This document shows positions 36,056 through 44,855 of a DNA stretch of 64,000 nucleotides, one piece after another. The stretch's first letter is position 1, and the number at the start of each line of letters is the position of its first letter. The stretch is from the NCBI RefSeq assembly GCF_051379705.1, contig NZ_CP179868.1:1054001-1118000 (forward strand), read 5' to 3'. The stretch comes from Ekhidna sp051379705. Its GTDB lineage: Bacteria; Bacteroidota; Bacteroidia; Cytophagales; Cyclobacteriaceae. Made by a program: the position numbers and the translations under genes. Below the pieces are notes generated by a model. It was not told the origin of the DNA and searched no databases. It saw only the letters and a program-made list of their open reading frames with translations.

Positions 36056-38743
36056 ATGAAAAAGCTTCTATTCGCTGCATTTATTTCAATTGCATTGCTC
36101 AATGCAAAGTCTCAGGAAGTTCAGCTTAAGCAAGCTGAGGCTGCCTATTCCGGTAGTAATTTTGCCCAAGCTTATGACCAATTTAAGCAAGCTGGCGACA
36201 TTCACTTTGCGAATGAACAGTACGACCTTTATGTAGAAGCCCATTTAAAAATGATCGATTGCCAGCTACAGCTTGGTGATCCATTTCATGCCAAGAGCCT
36301 TTCGGAAAACACACTCGAATTTCTCACAAACGAACTGCCAAATCAGCCAATATTAACTGCCAGATGCCAAACTTTGCTTGGATTGAGTTATCTAAACTTA
36401 GGCCATAACGATGATGCTTTAGAAAGTCTGCTGGCGGCAGAGAAGAGTTTTCCTGACGTGGATTCTAAAGAGAAATCCAACTGCCTTGATGCCATAGGCC
36501 AGGTTTACAACAACAATGAAAACAGGCAATTGGCAAGTCAATATTTAGAGCAAGCATTTAAGATGCGGAGAACTTTATTTGGCCCGCAATCCATAGAAGC
36601 GGCAAACTCATATAACAATCTGGGACAGGTTTTCTTAAAAAGCGATCCGCTACAGGCCATTATTTATTTTAATCGAGCCAAAGGAATTTATGAAGACCGG
36701 CTAGGAAATAGTAGTAGAAGAGCATTGAGAGCTAGTCTTAATATTGCTTTCGCTGAAATCGAACAGGGAAATTATGATGATGCGCTGGAGCAGCTCAATA
36801 CGGTCAAAAGCATTTATGACCAAACTTACGAGGAAGAGCACCCTAATAAGGCCTATATACAAGCAATTATCGGACGAGTCTACCTCTTGAAGGAAGAATA
36901 TGAAAAAGCGCTACTCAACCAAAAAGAAGCTCTTCAAATGTATATCAGCCTATTTGGCGAGAAACACCCGGATGTCGCAAATACATACTTTTCTATTGGT
37001 GAGATATACAAAGCAAAAAGTGAATTCAAAGTTTCTGTAGAGTTTTATCAACGTGCGATTTATGCTAATCTTCCTGATCAGGTTTACACAACAATTCATG
37101 ACTTGCCCGAACTCGAAAATTATTTCAATGCTGATATCCTTTTGAGATCGCTTCAAGCCAAGGCCATTGGATTAGGTGCACTTCATTTTGAAAAATCACT
37201 CAATGTAAAAGATCTGGTTGGCGCCATCGATACCTATAGGAAATGTGATGATCTGATTACCATCATCCGTAGAAAGCGACTCAATGAGCAAGACAAGTTG
37301 AAGCTCGGCCAGATTGCGAAAGAAGTATATGAAAATGGCATACAGCTTTCACTTATCCTAAGCGAACAAAGCTTTAACAGAAAGAAGCACCTTCAAACAG
37401 CATTTGATTTTTGCGAACGAAGTAAATCTTCTGTGCTTCTGGAAGCCATCACAGAATCCAAAGCGAAGAAATTTGCAGGGATTCCGGATGAACAAATTAC
37501 ACTTGAGGATAGCCTGAAGGATGAAATATCATACCTCGAACAACAACTCGCTCAGCAGGAAAATGCAGACAATCAAGAAATGAAGGATCTGCTTTTCAGC
37601 TATCAAAACACCTATAGAACCTTTATTTCAAATCTTGAGGCCAACTATCCCGAATATTATAAGCTGAAGTATGACCAATCTATAGCAACCATTGAATCCA
37701 TACAGGAACACTTGACTGAAAATTCCGCCATGCTGTCTTATTTTCTTGGCGACCAGGAATTATACATCTTCATCATCACGAAAAAAGGTGTGAAAGCAGA
37801 AAGAAAGCAAAAGGGTGAAGATTTCACTCGGCTCACCTCTGCACTAAGAAACGCTATTAAGTATAACAGCAAGGCTGCATTTTTGAGAACGGCTCAATCA
37901 CTTCATGCGCTATTAATACCGGATCTATCCTCGAATATTAGTGAACTTGTAATCTTGCCAGATGGTGTTCTGGGCACATTGCCTTTTGAGTCATTTGTCA
38001 ACCCTGAAGACGAAGCAGATTCATATGCAAATGCTGCTTTCCTTATCAAAGACTACCACATCTCTTATGATTATTCTGCTACACTGTTTAATGAGCGGCA
38101 TGCAGATGAGAAGCAAATCAATCCTGAAATATTACTGATTGCTCCAATCAGTTTTGAAAACAACGAAGTAAAAATGAATGCTCTTCCCGGCTCAGAAAAA
38201 GAGATCGATGAAATCAGATTCTTGTTCATGGGAAGCAATTGTGAAACGAAAGTTCAATCTGGCAATGACGCAAGTGAATTCAATTTCAAAAAAGAAAACC
38301 TGGGTAAATATCGATACCTCCACTTTGCCACTCATGGATTAGTAAATGAATCGGAACCAGCACTATCCAGAATTTTTCTAAAACCGGGATCTGAGGAAGA
38401 TGGTAGTCTATATACAGGTGAAATCTATAATCTCAATATTGATGCTGACTTAGTGACGCTTTCCGCGTGTGAGACAGGCTTAGGTAAAGTAGCCAAAGGT
38501 GAAGGTATTGTTGGCCTAAGTAGAGCGCTACAATATGCCGGTGCTAACAATATCATTGTTTCACTTTGGCAAGTAGCCGATGCATCTACTGCGCAGATGA
38601 TGATTGAGTTTTATAAATACAACTTGAATAATGAACATCATGGCTACAATACAGCCTTAAGACAAGCGAAACTATCGCTGCTCAGCTCTGAGCAATATGC
38701 AAGACCATATTACTGGGCACCGTTTATTTTGGTCGGGATGTGA
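36056..38743 (+). CDS. TPR-CHAT domain protein (caspase-like)
   Basis: Start ATG 36056, 2 bases after the previous stop (MKKLLFAAFISIALLNAKSQ, a signal peptide). The 895-residue protein has TPR repeats to about residue 350 (GLSYLNLGHNDDALESLLAA, LNIAFAEIEQGNYDDALEQL), a helical linker, and a CHAT domain from about 590 to the end. The catalytic dyad is present: H760 in HFATHG and C805 in SACETG. EGIVGLSRALQYAGANNIIV and the end RPYYWAPFILVGM are classic. CHAT proteins are caspase/separase-like peptidases, often in signalling or self-killing. Export of this one suggests a periplasmic target. Confidence 0.92.
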   Translation: MKKLLFAAFISIALLNAKSQEVQLKQAEAAYSGSNFAQAYDQFKQAGDIHFANEQYDLYVEAHLKMIDCQLQLGDPFHAKSLSENTLEFLTNELPNQPILTARCQTLLGLSYLNLGHNDDALESLLAAEKSFPDVDSKEKSNCLDAIGQVYNNNENRQLASQYLEQAFKMRRTLFGPQSIEAANSYNNLGQVFLKSDPLQAIIYFNRAKGIYEDRLGNSSRRALRASLNIAFAEIEQGNYDDALEQLNTVKSIYDQTYEEEHPNKAYIQAIIGRVYLLKEEYEKALLNQKEALQMYISLFGEKHPDVANTYFSIGEIYKAKSEFKVSVEFYQRAIYANLPDQVYTTIHDLPELENYFNADILLRSLQAKAIGLGALHFEKSLNVKDLVGAIDTYRKCDDLITIIRRKRLNEQDKLKLGQIAKEVYENGIQLSLILSEQSFNRKKHLQTAFDFCERSKSSVLLEAITESKAKKFAGIPDEQITLEDSLKDEISYLEQQLAQQENADNQEMKDLLFSYQNTYRTFISNLEANYPEYYKLKYDQSIATIESIQEHLTENSAMLSYFLGDQELYIFIITKKGVKAERKQKGEDFTRLTSALRNAIKYNSKAAFLRTAQSLHALLIPDLSSNISELVILPDGVLGTLPFESFVNPEDEADSYANAAFLIKDYHISYDYSATLFNERHADEKQINPEILLIAPISFENNEVKMNALPGSEKEIDEIRFLFMGSNCETKVQSGNDASEFNFKKENLGKYRYLHFATHGLVNESEPALSRIFLKPGSEEDGSLYTGEIYNLNIDADLVTLSACETGLGKVAKGEGIVGLSRALQYAGANNIIVSLWQVADASTAQMMIEFYKYNLNNEHHGYNTALRQAKLSLLSSEQYARPYYWAPFILVGM

Positions 38744-38755
38744 TATCTTTAATTG

Positions 38756-39622
38756 GTGAACAAAAAACTTTCGATAGGTCTACTGGCATTTATACTTTTC
38801 CTCATTGTTTTTGATGCAGTGCAACAGAAATACTATATCGAGACATTTGGACTAGTTCCTGAGAACGAAACACTATCTCTTGGATTCCTATTAAAGAAAC
38901 ACTTCGTTCGATGGCTCGCGTGGGGGTTATTTAGCGTTCCAAGTGGAATACTTATCTGGAAGAAACTTCCAAAAAACCACCAACACTTAACAATTAAAAC
39001 GATTCTAGCGATTACTGTTATCATATTTGTTAACACCGTCGCTTCGTTGGCGTTGATTAGCGGCTATGAAATTATTGATCAGCAACTGAGCTATAGCAAC
39101 GAGCTGTTTCTTGAGTTCATTACATTTTTTACCTTCCAAAAAGGTCTCACTTTTTTGATGGCTTCTACAACATTAACGATGCTTCTGTACAACAGATCAC
39201 GTGAAAAAACCATAGAAAGTCAGTTTGTTGAAATCACCAACTTAAGAACCAAGAGCACAGATTTGGAAGAAGCACTCAATGTAACCTCTAACCAGGAACC
39301 TCACCTAAGCATAAAAACAGGGAATAAATTTCAACCAATTCCACTCAGTGATATCGTGTGGATTCAATCGGATGATTATTGCGTCAAAATCCACACCGAG
39401 GACAATGCTTTCACACTTCGAAAAAGCATGAAATCTCTTGAAGAGAAACTCGCTCCTTACAGCTTCATCCGAGTACATAGAGTCGCTCTGCTCAATTTGA
39501 ATTATCTCCACCAGATTAATTTTGATCGAGCCACCATCAAGCTTTCCAATACTACGGAACTGCCCTTATCACGTACTGGCGCCAAAGCTCTTAAAAGGAA
39601 GCTAAGCCAATCCTCCCTGTAA
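38756..39622 (+). CDS. Membrane-bound LytTR family transcriptional regulator
   Basis: Start is TTG 38753 or GTG 38756, 9-12 bases after the CHAT stop. About 288 residues: four membrane helices in the first 140 (LSIGLLAFILFLIVFDAV, WLAWGLFSVPSGILIW, ILAITVIIFVNTVASLALIS, GLTFLMASTTLTMLLY), a coiled linker, and a C-terminal LytTR DNA-binding domain (about 185-285: IPLSDIVWIQSDDYCVKIHT, FIRVHRVALLNLNYL, LPLSRTGAKALKRKL). It is close behind the CHAT gene, so it may pass a membrane or periplasmic signal straight to DNA. Confidence 0.9.
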   Translation: MNKKLSIGLLAFILFLIVFDAVQQKYYIETFGLVPENETLSLGFLLKKHFVRWLAWGLFSVPSGILIWKKLPKNHQHLTIKTILAITVIIFVNTVASLALISGYEIIDQQLSYSNELFLEFITFFTFQKGLTFLMASTTLTMLLYNRSREKTIESQFVEITNLRTKSTDLEEALNVTSNQEPHLSIKTGNKFQPIPLSDIVWIQSDDYCVKIHTEDNAFTLRKSMKSLEEKLAPYSFIRVHRVALLNLNYLHQINFDRATIKLSNTTELPLSRTGAKALKRKLSQSSL

Positions 39623-39704
39623 TTCCCTGCAAATTCGTTCTCATTAACTGCATTAATTACTGGTATGTAGGTATTCATAGGTTTATTTATCAAAAATCAA
39701 ACTC

Positions 39705-40274
39705 ATGAAAAGCTTAACATTACTTCTATCGCTATTAATATCCGTTTCTTTATTTGCCCAATATGAATACGAGCCCACGGCCTCAAACCCATATGGAAAA
39801 CTAAATCCCGAGGCACCAAAGCAAACTGCAGACTATGAGCCAATCATTGGAACCTGCAAATGCAAATCTGTGGCCCGCATAAATCAAAGCACCTGGGCTG
39901 ATACTGTAATGATGAATTGGACATTCAAGTACATCATGAATGGACTGGCCGTGCAGGATATGACACTAAAGGAAGATGGTACACACTCAGGCAGCATCCG
40001 TCAGTATAATGCGGACAGTGCCAGCTGGTACGTTCATTATTATGCTTCAAGCACTCCTACTCCAACGCTTTCTGCTTGGGGAGGAAATAAAGTAGAAAAT
40101 GGCAATATTGTACTTTACAAAGAACAGAAGGCTCCCAATGGATTTGATGGGTACTATCGAATCACATTCTCCGATATGACCAAAAAAGGCTTCAACTGGG
40201 CAGGCGCATGGGTCAGTAAAGACGAATCGATCGTGTATCCGACATGGAGGATTTATTGTCTTAAAATGGAATAA
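39705..40274 (+). CDS. Secreted protein of unknown function
   Basis: A 189-residue protein with signal peptide MKSLTLLLSLLISVSLFAQ. The mature part has GTCKCKSVARIN and a series of strands (MMNWTFKYIMNGLAVQDMTL, HYYASSTPTPTLSAWGGNKV, GYYRITFSDMTKKGFNWAGA) that resemble the lipocalin-like fold of DUF1579 or heme-binding-type proteins. I cannot name the family. It follows the LytTR gene by 82 bases and may have its own promoter. Confidence 0.7.
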   Translation: MKSLTLLLSLLISVSLFAQYEYEPTASNPYGKLNPEAPKQTADYEPIIGTCKCKSVARINQSTWADTVMMNWTFKYIMNGLAVQDMTLKEDGTHSGSIRQYNADSASWYVHYYASSTPTPTLSAWGGNKVENGNIVLYKEQKAPNGFDGYYRITFSDMTKKGFNWAGAWVSKDESIVYPTWRIYCLKME

Positions 40275-40368
40275 AGAATCATAAATCTTAACAAGTAATG
40301 GGCTGTAATTCAGCGTTCTTTCAAAACAATTTGGCACCTTACTGGTCATAATACCTGTAATCGATAGT

Positions 40369-40551
40369 ATGAAGAGAGTAAAAATCGGTGACATGGTGGA
40401 AAGTGATTATGGTAAAGGCAGGGTCTTGGCTGAAACTAAAGACTGGATTATCCATGATAATTCAGCCAACAGCAGTGACGCTGAATTTGCCATTCTGAAG
40501 TCCGATGACCATTACCAGTTGGTAAAGGAAATGGAACTTCAAACTTCCTAA
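40369..40551 (+). CDS. Small soluble protein, unknown
   Basis: A 60-residue frame, MKRVKIGDMVESDYGKGRVL followed by AETKDWIIHDNSAN. The start resembles small beta-barrel (KOW/SH3-like) domains, with G-D-x-V then G-x-G-x-V. Codon use looks normal, and the frame fits between two other genes without overlap. It could be a genuine small protein; no other evidence is visible. Confidence 0.45.
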   Translation: MKRVKIGDMVESDYGKGRVLAETKDWIIHDNSANSSDAEFAILKSDDHYQLVKEMELQTS

Positions 40552-40569
40552 TGTCTGTAAAATCAGTAC

Positions 40570-41778
40570 TTACTCGGCGAGTAATGCGTCAATTATTTCA
40601 TTGAATCGTCGATCAAAGGAACGGTAGTATTCACCTGTTGCCGGTCCGTTAAAGTAACTATGCACGTGACGCACATAGCCTTGCTTGTCTATAATCACAA
40701 GCGAAGGGAAAGCTTCTATGCGCTGCATAAATGGAAATGGCATGGCTGCTCCAGTCTTACTGAGCCTTCCGCCAAGGACCAGATCATAAGGTATCTCATT
40801 CATTTCCCGGTAGTCTTCCAATCGCTTCAAGCCGTATTCCTTGGAATAGTTGGCTTCAAAAGAAGAAGCCAGAATTGCAATCTCCTTATTACTGTTCTTC
40901 TTATACCAATCCACCAAATATTTAGTTTGATCATGGCTGTTTGGGCACCAGGTTCCAAAAAGCTGAATAATGAGAACCTTTCCCTCATACCTGGACGGAT
41001 CAATGGCATCTTTTCCTTCTCCTGCACCAAGCAAATCGTAATACGGCTTGTGTGTCCCAGGTTCTATCTCTACCATTTCAAAAGGATTTTTAAGCTCAGC
41101 AGTGGCATCATAAACAGCATTCCATGGTTCTGAATATCCATTGTCATAGACCATGTCGCCAGACCAGCCATCACCGGATCGCTTACCTAAAAAAGCAAAT
41201 GCATGTGCGCCATCAAAACATGACATCTTGATGGAGTCTCCGTCTACAATACCTTCGAAGAAACGATAGTCACTCACCTGGGTCATAATCGTACCAGAGA
41301 CAATATTTCCACGCTGAGAAAAAAGTCCTACGCCAGCTGACATTCCGGGAGTGTGAGGCGAAAAAGTAATTGCCCATCTCTTCTGGATAGGTGCACTTAA
41401 ACGAATGGAGTTTTTCTTCATGCGCGATTTGCCATATTCAGCGATGAATGGCAAGCTCAGATCACGGTAATATTTATTGTAGTTGCCACTCATACTCATT
41501 GCAGTAAATCTTGCCCGAATATCAACATCAAAAGGATCCATTGGTATAATGATGCTGTCACCCTCGACTTTAGTATTACTCACAACCCTCCTATCCTGCC
41601 CATTGATTATTGTTACCTCAGGCACTTCCCCATTGGGATACCCTATTTCAAATGTGAATGGTATCTCCCGGCTGTCGTACTTCACAACTCCACGCCATTG
41701 GCCGGGCTTAATGATTTGTGTAAATGAATGAAACGAAAAAAAGATTAGAAAGACGGTGACGATTTGCTTCATGGTCAT
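40570..41778 (-). CDS. Secreted thioredoxin-like protein with atypical active site
   Basis: A 402-residue exported protein (MKQIVTVFLIFFSFHSFTQ after an upstream alternative ATG). Residues 25-230 form a beta-rich domain without assignment. From about 245 a TlpA/ResA-like thioredoxin fold follows: GKVLIIQLFGTWCPNSHDQT, later AFPSLVIIDKQGYVRHVHSY. The active site is WCPNS: C278 is present, but the resolving cysteine is replaced by S281, so it cannot work as a normal dithiol oxidoreductase. It may act as a peroxiredoxin-like or binding protein. Confidence 0.85.
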   Translation of the reverse strand: MTMKQIVTVFLIFFSFHSFTQIIKPGQWRGVVKYDSREIPFTFEIGYPNGEVPEVTIINGQDRRVVSNTKVEGDSIIIPMDPFDVDIRARFTAMSMSGNYNKYYRDLSLPFIAEYGKSRMKKNSIRLSAPIQKRWAITFSPHTPGMSAGVGLFSQRGNIVSGTIMTQVSDYRFFEGIVDGDSIKMSCFDGAHAFAFLGKRSGDGWSGDMVYDNGYSEPWNAVYDATAELKNPFEMVEIEPGTHKPYYDLLGAGEGKDAIDPSRYEGKVLIIQLFGTWCPNSHDQTKYLVDWYKKNSNKEIAILASSFEANYSKEYGLKRLEDYREMNEIPYDLVLGGRLSKTGAAMPFPFMQRIEAFPSLVIIDKQGYVRHVHSYFNGPATGEYYRSFDRRFNEIIDALLAE

Positions 41779-41848
41779 GAATATAAAAACTTATCTCTTC
41801 TCTTGACTTAAATTGGTATATTTAATCAATAACCAACCTAAATTAATT

Positions 41849-42283
41849 ATGACAAATGGATCTGTAAAGCCGCCTACCTGGTTTTGGATTGTAAGTATCA
41901 TCGCACTCATCTGGAACCTAATGGGTGTCGGCGCTTACCTGGCTCAGGCTTTTACGCCGGACGATATTATATCGCAGATGGAACAAGCAATGCAAGATTT
42001 AATCAATGCAACTCCAGCTTGGGTTACCGCTGCTTTTGCAATTGCCGTATGGGCAGGAGCTTTGGGAAGTTTGCTTCTTTTGATGAGAAAGAAACTTGCT
42101 TACATTGTCCTCATCATTTCATGTATTGGCATTGTTGTTCAGATGTATTACAACGTGTTTATCAGTAATTCGATCGAAGTATACGGACCAGGTGGACTAG
42201 CTATGCCAATCATGACTCTTTTGATTGGAATTGGACTAATCTTTTTCGCTAAGAAAGGAATAGCCGCCAGTTGGTTACGATAA
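41849..42283 (+). CDS. Four-helix membrane protein of unknown function
   Basis: ATG 41849 is preferred (MTNGSVKPPTWFWIVSIIAL); the frame is open 12 codons further up. The 144-residue product has four membrane helices (about 12-32, 58-75, 82-103 and 117-136). Helix 1 carries LIWNLMGVGAYLAQ and a short amphipathic segment follows it. This topology is common in small uncharacterised Bacteroidota proteins. A strong terminator follows. Confidence 0.75.
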   Translation: MTNGSVKPPTWFWIVSIIALIWNLMGVGAYLAQAFTPDDIISQMEQAMQDLINATPAWVTAAFAIAVWAGALGSLLLLMRKKLAYIVLIISCIGIVVQMYYNVFISNSIEVYGPGGLAMPIMTLLIGIGLIFFAKKGIAASWLR

Positions 42284-42300
42284 AGACCAAGTAAAGTTAA

Positions 42301-42345
42301 GAGGCTATCTTAGATCCAATGGATCTGTAGAGATAGCCTCTTTTT
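42301..42345 (+). terminator. Rho-independent terminator
   Basis: GAGGCTATCT (42301-42310) pairs with AGATAGCCTC (42331-42340), and inside it AGATCC (42312-42317) pairs with GGATCT (42321-42326) around AAT. TTTTTA follows. Confidence 0.92.
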
Positions 42346-42375
42346 ATTGACCGGATTAATGCATCTTTGCTATAC

Positions 42376-43506
42376 ATGACATTTAATGAATTCAACCTCG
42401 ACGATCAGCTTACCGAAGCGATTGATCACATGGGCTTTTCAGAAGCCACTCCCATTCAAGAACAAGCCATTCCGGCTATCCTCCAAGGAAAAGATCTGAT
42501 TGCCTGCGCCCAAACCGGAACAGGTAAAACAGCTGCGTTCGTTATCCCTACACTTAACTACCTAGCGCAGAAACCAAGTGAAGATGTTAAAGTTCTGGTG
42601 GTTGTCCCGACAAGAGAATTAGCTATTCAGATAGACCAGCAATTTGAAGGGTTTTCATACTATCTTCCTGTCCATTCCATTGCCATCTATGGCGGAGGTG
42701 ATGGTTCGGATTTTGCACAGCAAAAGAAAGCGCTGACCCAAGGAAGCAATGTGGTGGTCGCCACTCCCGGCAAACTTATCTCCCATTTAAATTTGGGCTA
42801 TGTTAAGTTCGATCAGGTAACGCATCTCATTCTCGATGAAGCCGATCGTATGCTGGACATGAATTTCTATGATGACATCAAAAAGATTATCACCTACCTC
42901 CCCAATCTCTCACAGACCTCCATGTTTAGCGCTACGATGGCGCCAAAGATTGAAAAGCTGGCAAAAAGTATCCTAAAAGATCCGTTGAGAATAACATTGG
43001 AACTTGCTAAGCCATCCGAAAAAATCAGCCAGGAGGTGTACAGAGTTGAAGAAGGATATAAGACCGAGTTGATCAGCAAACTGATCAGTCGCTACGATGA
43101 TTTTGAAAGCATTTTGGTCTTCAGCTCCACCAAAAAGAAGGTTGCAGATATTGTGAAGAGTCTGAACAAAGTTGGACTAGAAGCAAAAGGGATTTCTTCC
43201 ATGCTCGAACAAGATGAGCGTGAGCGTATACTATTGAAATTTCGAGCTAAGAAGCTTCGTATTCTTGTAGCCACAGATGTGCTCTCACGCGGAATAGATA
43301 TCAAAGACATCAACCTGGTGGTAAATTATGACGTGCCTAATGATGCCGCTGACTATGTCCATCGCATCGGAAGAACTGCACGAGCCAAAACAAGTGGTGT
43401 AGCTATTACACTAGTCAACAAAGACGATAACTACAAAATGAAGCGCATCGAAAAGCTTATAGATCGAGAGCTTGAGAAGGTGGATTACCCGATGAAGAGG
43501 CGGTAA
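42376..43506 (+). CDS. DEAD-box RNA helicase (RhlE-like)
   Basis: ATG 42376 gives a 376-residue core helicase. All motifs are present in order: F plus Q motif (GFSEATPIQEQAIPAIL), I AQTGTGKT, Ia PTRELA, Ib TPGKL, II DEAD, III SAT, IV SILVFSSTKKK, V RGIDIKD and VI HRIGRTAR. The C-terminal tail is very short (MKRR), unlike most RhlE proteins, which have a long basic tail. It likely unwinds structured RNA in ribosome assembly or mRNA decay. It is preceded by a strong terminator. Confidence 0.95.
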   Translation: MTFNEFNLDDQLTEAIDHMGFSEATPIQEQAIPAILQGKDLIACAQTGTGKTAAFVIPTLNYLAQKPSEDVKVLVVVPTRELAIQIDQQFEGFSYYLPVHSIAIYGGGDGSDFAQQKKALTQGSNVVVATPGKLISHLNLGYVKFDQVTHLILDEADRMLDMNFYDDIKKIITYLPNLSQTSMFSATMAPKIEKLAKSILKDPLRITLELAKPSEKISQEVYRVEEGYKTELISKLISRYDDFESILVFSSTKKKVADIVKSLNKVGLEAKGISSMLEQDERERILLKFRAKKLRILVATDVLSRGIDIKDINLVVNYDVPNDAADYVHRIGRTARAKTSGVAITLVNKDDNYKMKRIEKLIDRELEKVDYPMKRR

Positions 43507-43543
43507 GTCTACTTAAAGTAGCCCTTAACTTATCCTGCTGCAA

Positions 43544-43574
43544 TTGATTTTTTGATTGAAAAGCCTGAGCTTTG
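43544..43574 (+). promoter_or_regulatory. Probable promoter of the first tail-fibre-like gene
   Basis: TTG (43544-43546), then 20 bases, then GAGCTTTG (43567-43574), about 20 bases before the ATG. This resembles the Bacteroidota -33/-7 promoter (TTG and TAnnTTTG, with the first two bases of the -7 box deviating). The same arrangement and spacing is conserved at 44800-44830 upstream of the paralogous gene. Confidence 0.5.
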
Positions 43575-43595
43575 GTTTTTATCAATTACATCAAC

Positions 43596-44762
43596 ATGAA
43601 ATACTTACTCTCAATCACTCTAACTTGCCTTTTGACAACAATAGCTTTAGGTCAAACTTCATTGCCCGATACAGATCCTAGTACAATCTCACCAGGTATT
43701 TCAAAGCAAGATGCTCCCGGCGTATCAGGTAACTGGACCTATAATTTCGGCACTAAACTAAGAGTTTGGGGAAGTGCACATCGGAATTTTGAGATCATGA
43801 ATACAGATAAAGGATCCTCAAGTACACTAGCCTTACGAACATATGACGGGGGAGCCTCTGAATGGACAGATTGGCGAGAGTTCCTTTTCCGGGATGCAAA
43901 TGGTCTTATGATTTTTGCTGTTGAAAGCTTCTACTCAAAAGGACAAAATAATTTTGACGGTGATCTTCTATTAAAAAGCAACAATTCAGACGGGTTTAGG
44001 AACTATGGAGCAGCAATTTCATTTTCAAAAGTCAGTGGAGGAAGTAATAAACGAGCTTCGATAGTTGCAAAACAGACTGGCACAGACAACGACAACATTG
44101 GCTTGGCGTTCTTTACTCATAGTAATACTTCTACAGATGACCTTGTAGAGCGAATGGTAGTTACTGGAAGTGGTAATGTAGGAATAGGAACCGGAACTCC
44201 GGATAGTGGACTGGAGATTGTGAAAAAGGGTGATGGCGTTTCTGTTTTAAAGCTGACTACCCAACGCCCATGGGAGTTCATTCAAAATGGGGTTGATGGA
44301 TCCGCATATCTGGGGCTTAGATCCACAACAGGTAGTAAATCATTTCAAATTCTATCTCCATCAAATTTACGTACAGCAATATTTCATGTAAATGATGTCC
44401 CGGAAAGTAATAAGGTTGTGTTAGTGAGAGATGGAGGTAAAGTTGGAATTGGTACTGGTAGCCCAGATGAAAAGTTAACCGTTAAAGGAACCATCCACTC
44501 AGAAGAAGTAAAAGTAGATCTCACAGTTCCGGGCCCAGACTATGTCTTCGAATCTGACTACAATCTCCGCTCGCTGGAAGAAACGGAAGAATATATCCAG
44601 ACAAACAAACACCTACCGGAAATTCCTTCCGCCAAAGAAATGGAAGCCAACGGCGTACAGCTTGGGGAGATGAATATGCTGTTGTTAAAGAAGATTGAGG
44701 AGTTGACGCTTTATATTATTGAACAAGAAAAACGCATCCAAAAACTTGAAGAGAGGCGGTGA
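43596..44762 (+). CDS. Tail-fibre-like secreted surface protein
   Basis: ATG 43596 starts a signal peptide (MKYLLSITLTCLLTTIALGQ). The 388-residue protein has beta-rich repeats with V-G-I-G-T-G-(S/T)-P-(D/E) turns (GNVGIGTGTPDSGLEI, GKVGIGTGSPDEKLTV), typical of tail-fibre or head-fibre trimers. It ends with a conserved module: YVFESDYNLRSLEETEEYI, then HLPEIPSAKEMEANGVQLGE and a coiled coil. Similar C-termini in Bacteroidota are thought to aid trimer assembly or surface placement. The protein at 44856 is a paralogue. No phage genes are nearby, so it is a cellular surface protein rather than a phage part. Confidence 0.82.
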   Translation: MKYLLSITLTCLLTTIALGQTSLPDTDPSTISPGISKQDAPGVSGNWTYNFGTKLRVWGSAHRNFEIMNTDKGSSSTLALRTYDGGASEWTDWREFLFRDANGLMIFAVESFYSKGQNNFDGDLLLKSNNSDGFRNYGAAISFSKVSGGSNKRASIVAKQTGTDNDNIGLAFFTHSNTSTDDLVERMVVTGSGNVGIGTGTPDSGLEIVKKGDGVSVLKLTTQRPWEFIQNGVDGSAYLGLRSTTGSKSFQILSPSNLRTAIFHVNDVPESNKVVLVRDGGKVGIGTGSPDEKLTVKGTIHSEEVKVDLTVPGPDYVFESDYNLRSLEETEEYIQTNKHLPEIPSAKEMEANGVQLGEMNMLLLKKIEELTLYIIEQEKRIQKLEERR

Positions 44763-44799
44763 GTCCACTTTAAGTAACCCTTAACTTATCCAGCTGTAT

Positions 44800-44830
44800 T
44801 TGATTTTTTGGTTCAAAAGCGGGAGCTTTG
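44800..44830 (+). promoter_or_regulatory. Probable promoter of the second tail-fibre-like gene
   Basis: TTG (44800-44802), 20 bases, GAGCTTTG (44823-44830), ending about 25 bases before the ATG. It is a diverged duplicate of 43544-43574; the shared block also includes CTTAACTTATCC upstream and ATCAATTACATCAACATG downstream. Confidence 0.5.
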
Positions 44831-44855
44831 GTTTTTCTAAATCAATTACATCAAC

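Noticed and set aside
40660..41133. 157-codon plus-strand frame inside the thioredoxin-like gene
   Set aside because: It is a shadow of the well-supported minus-strand gene; composition is not protein-like.
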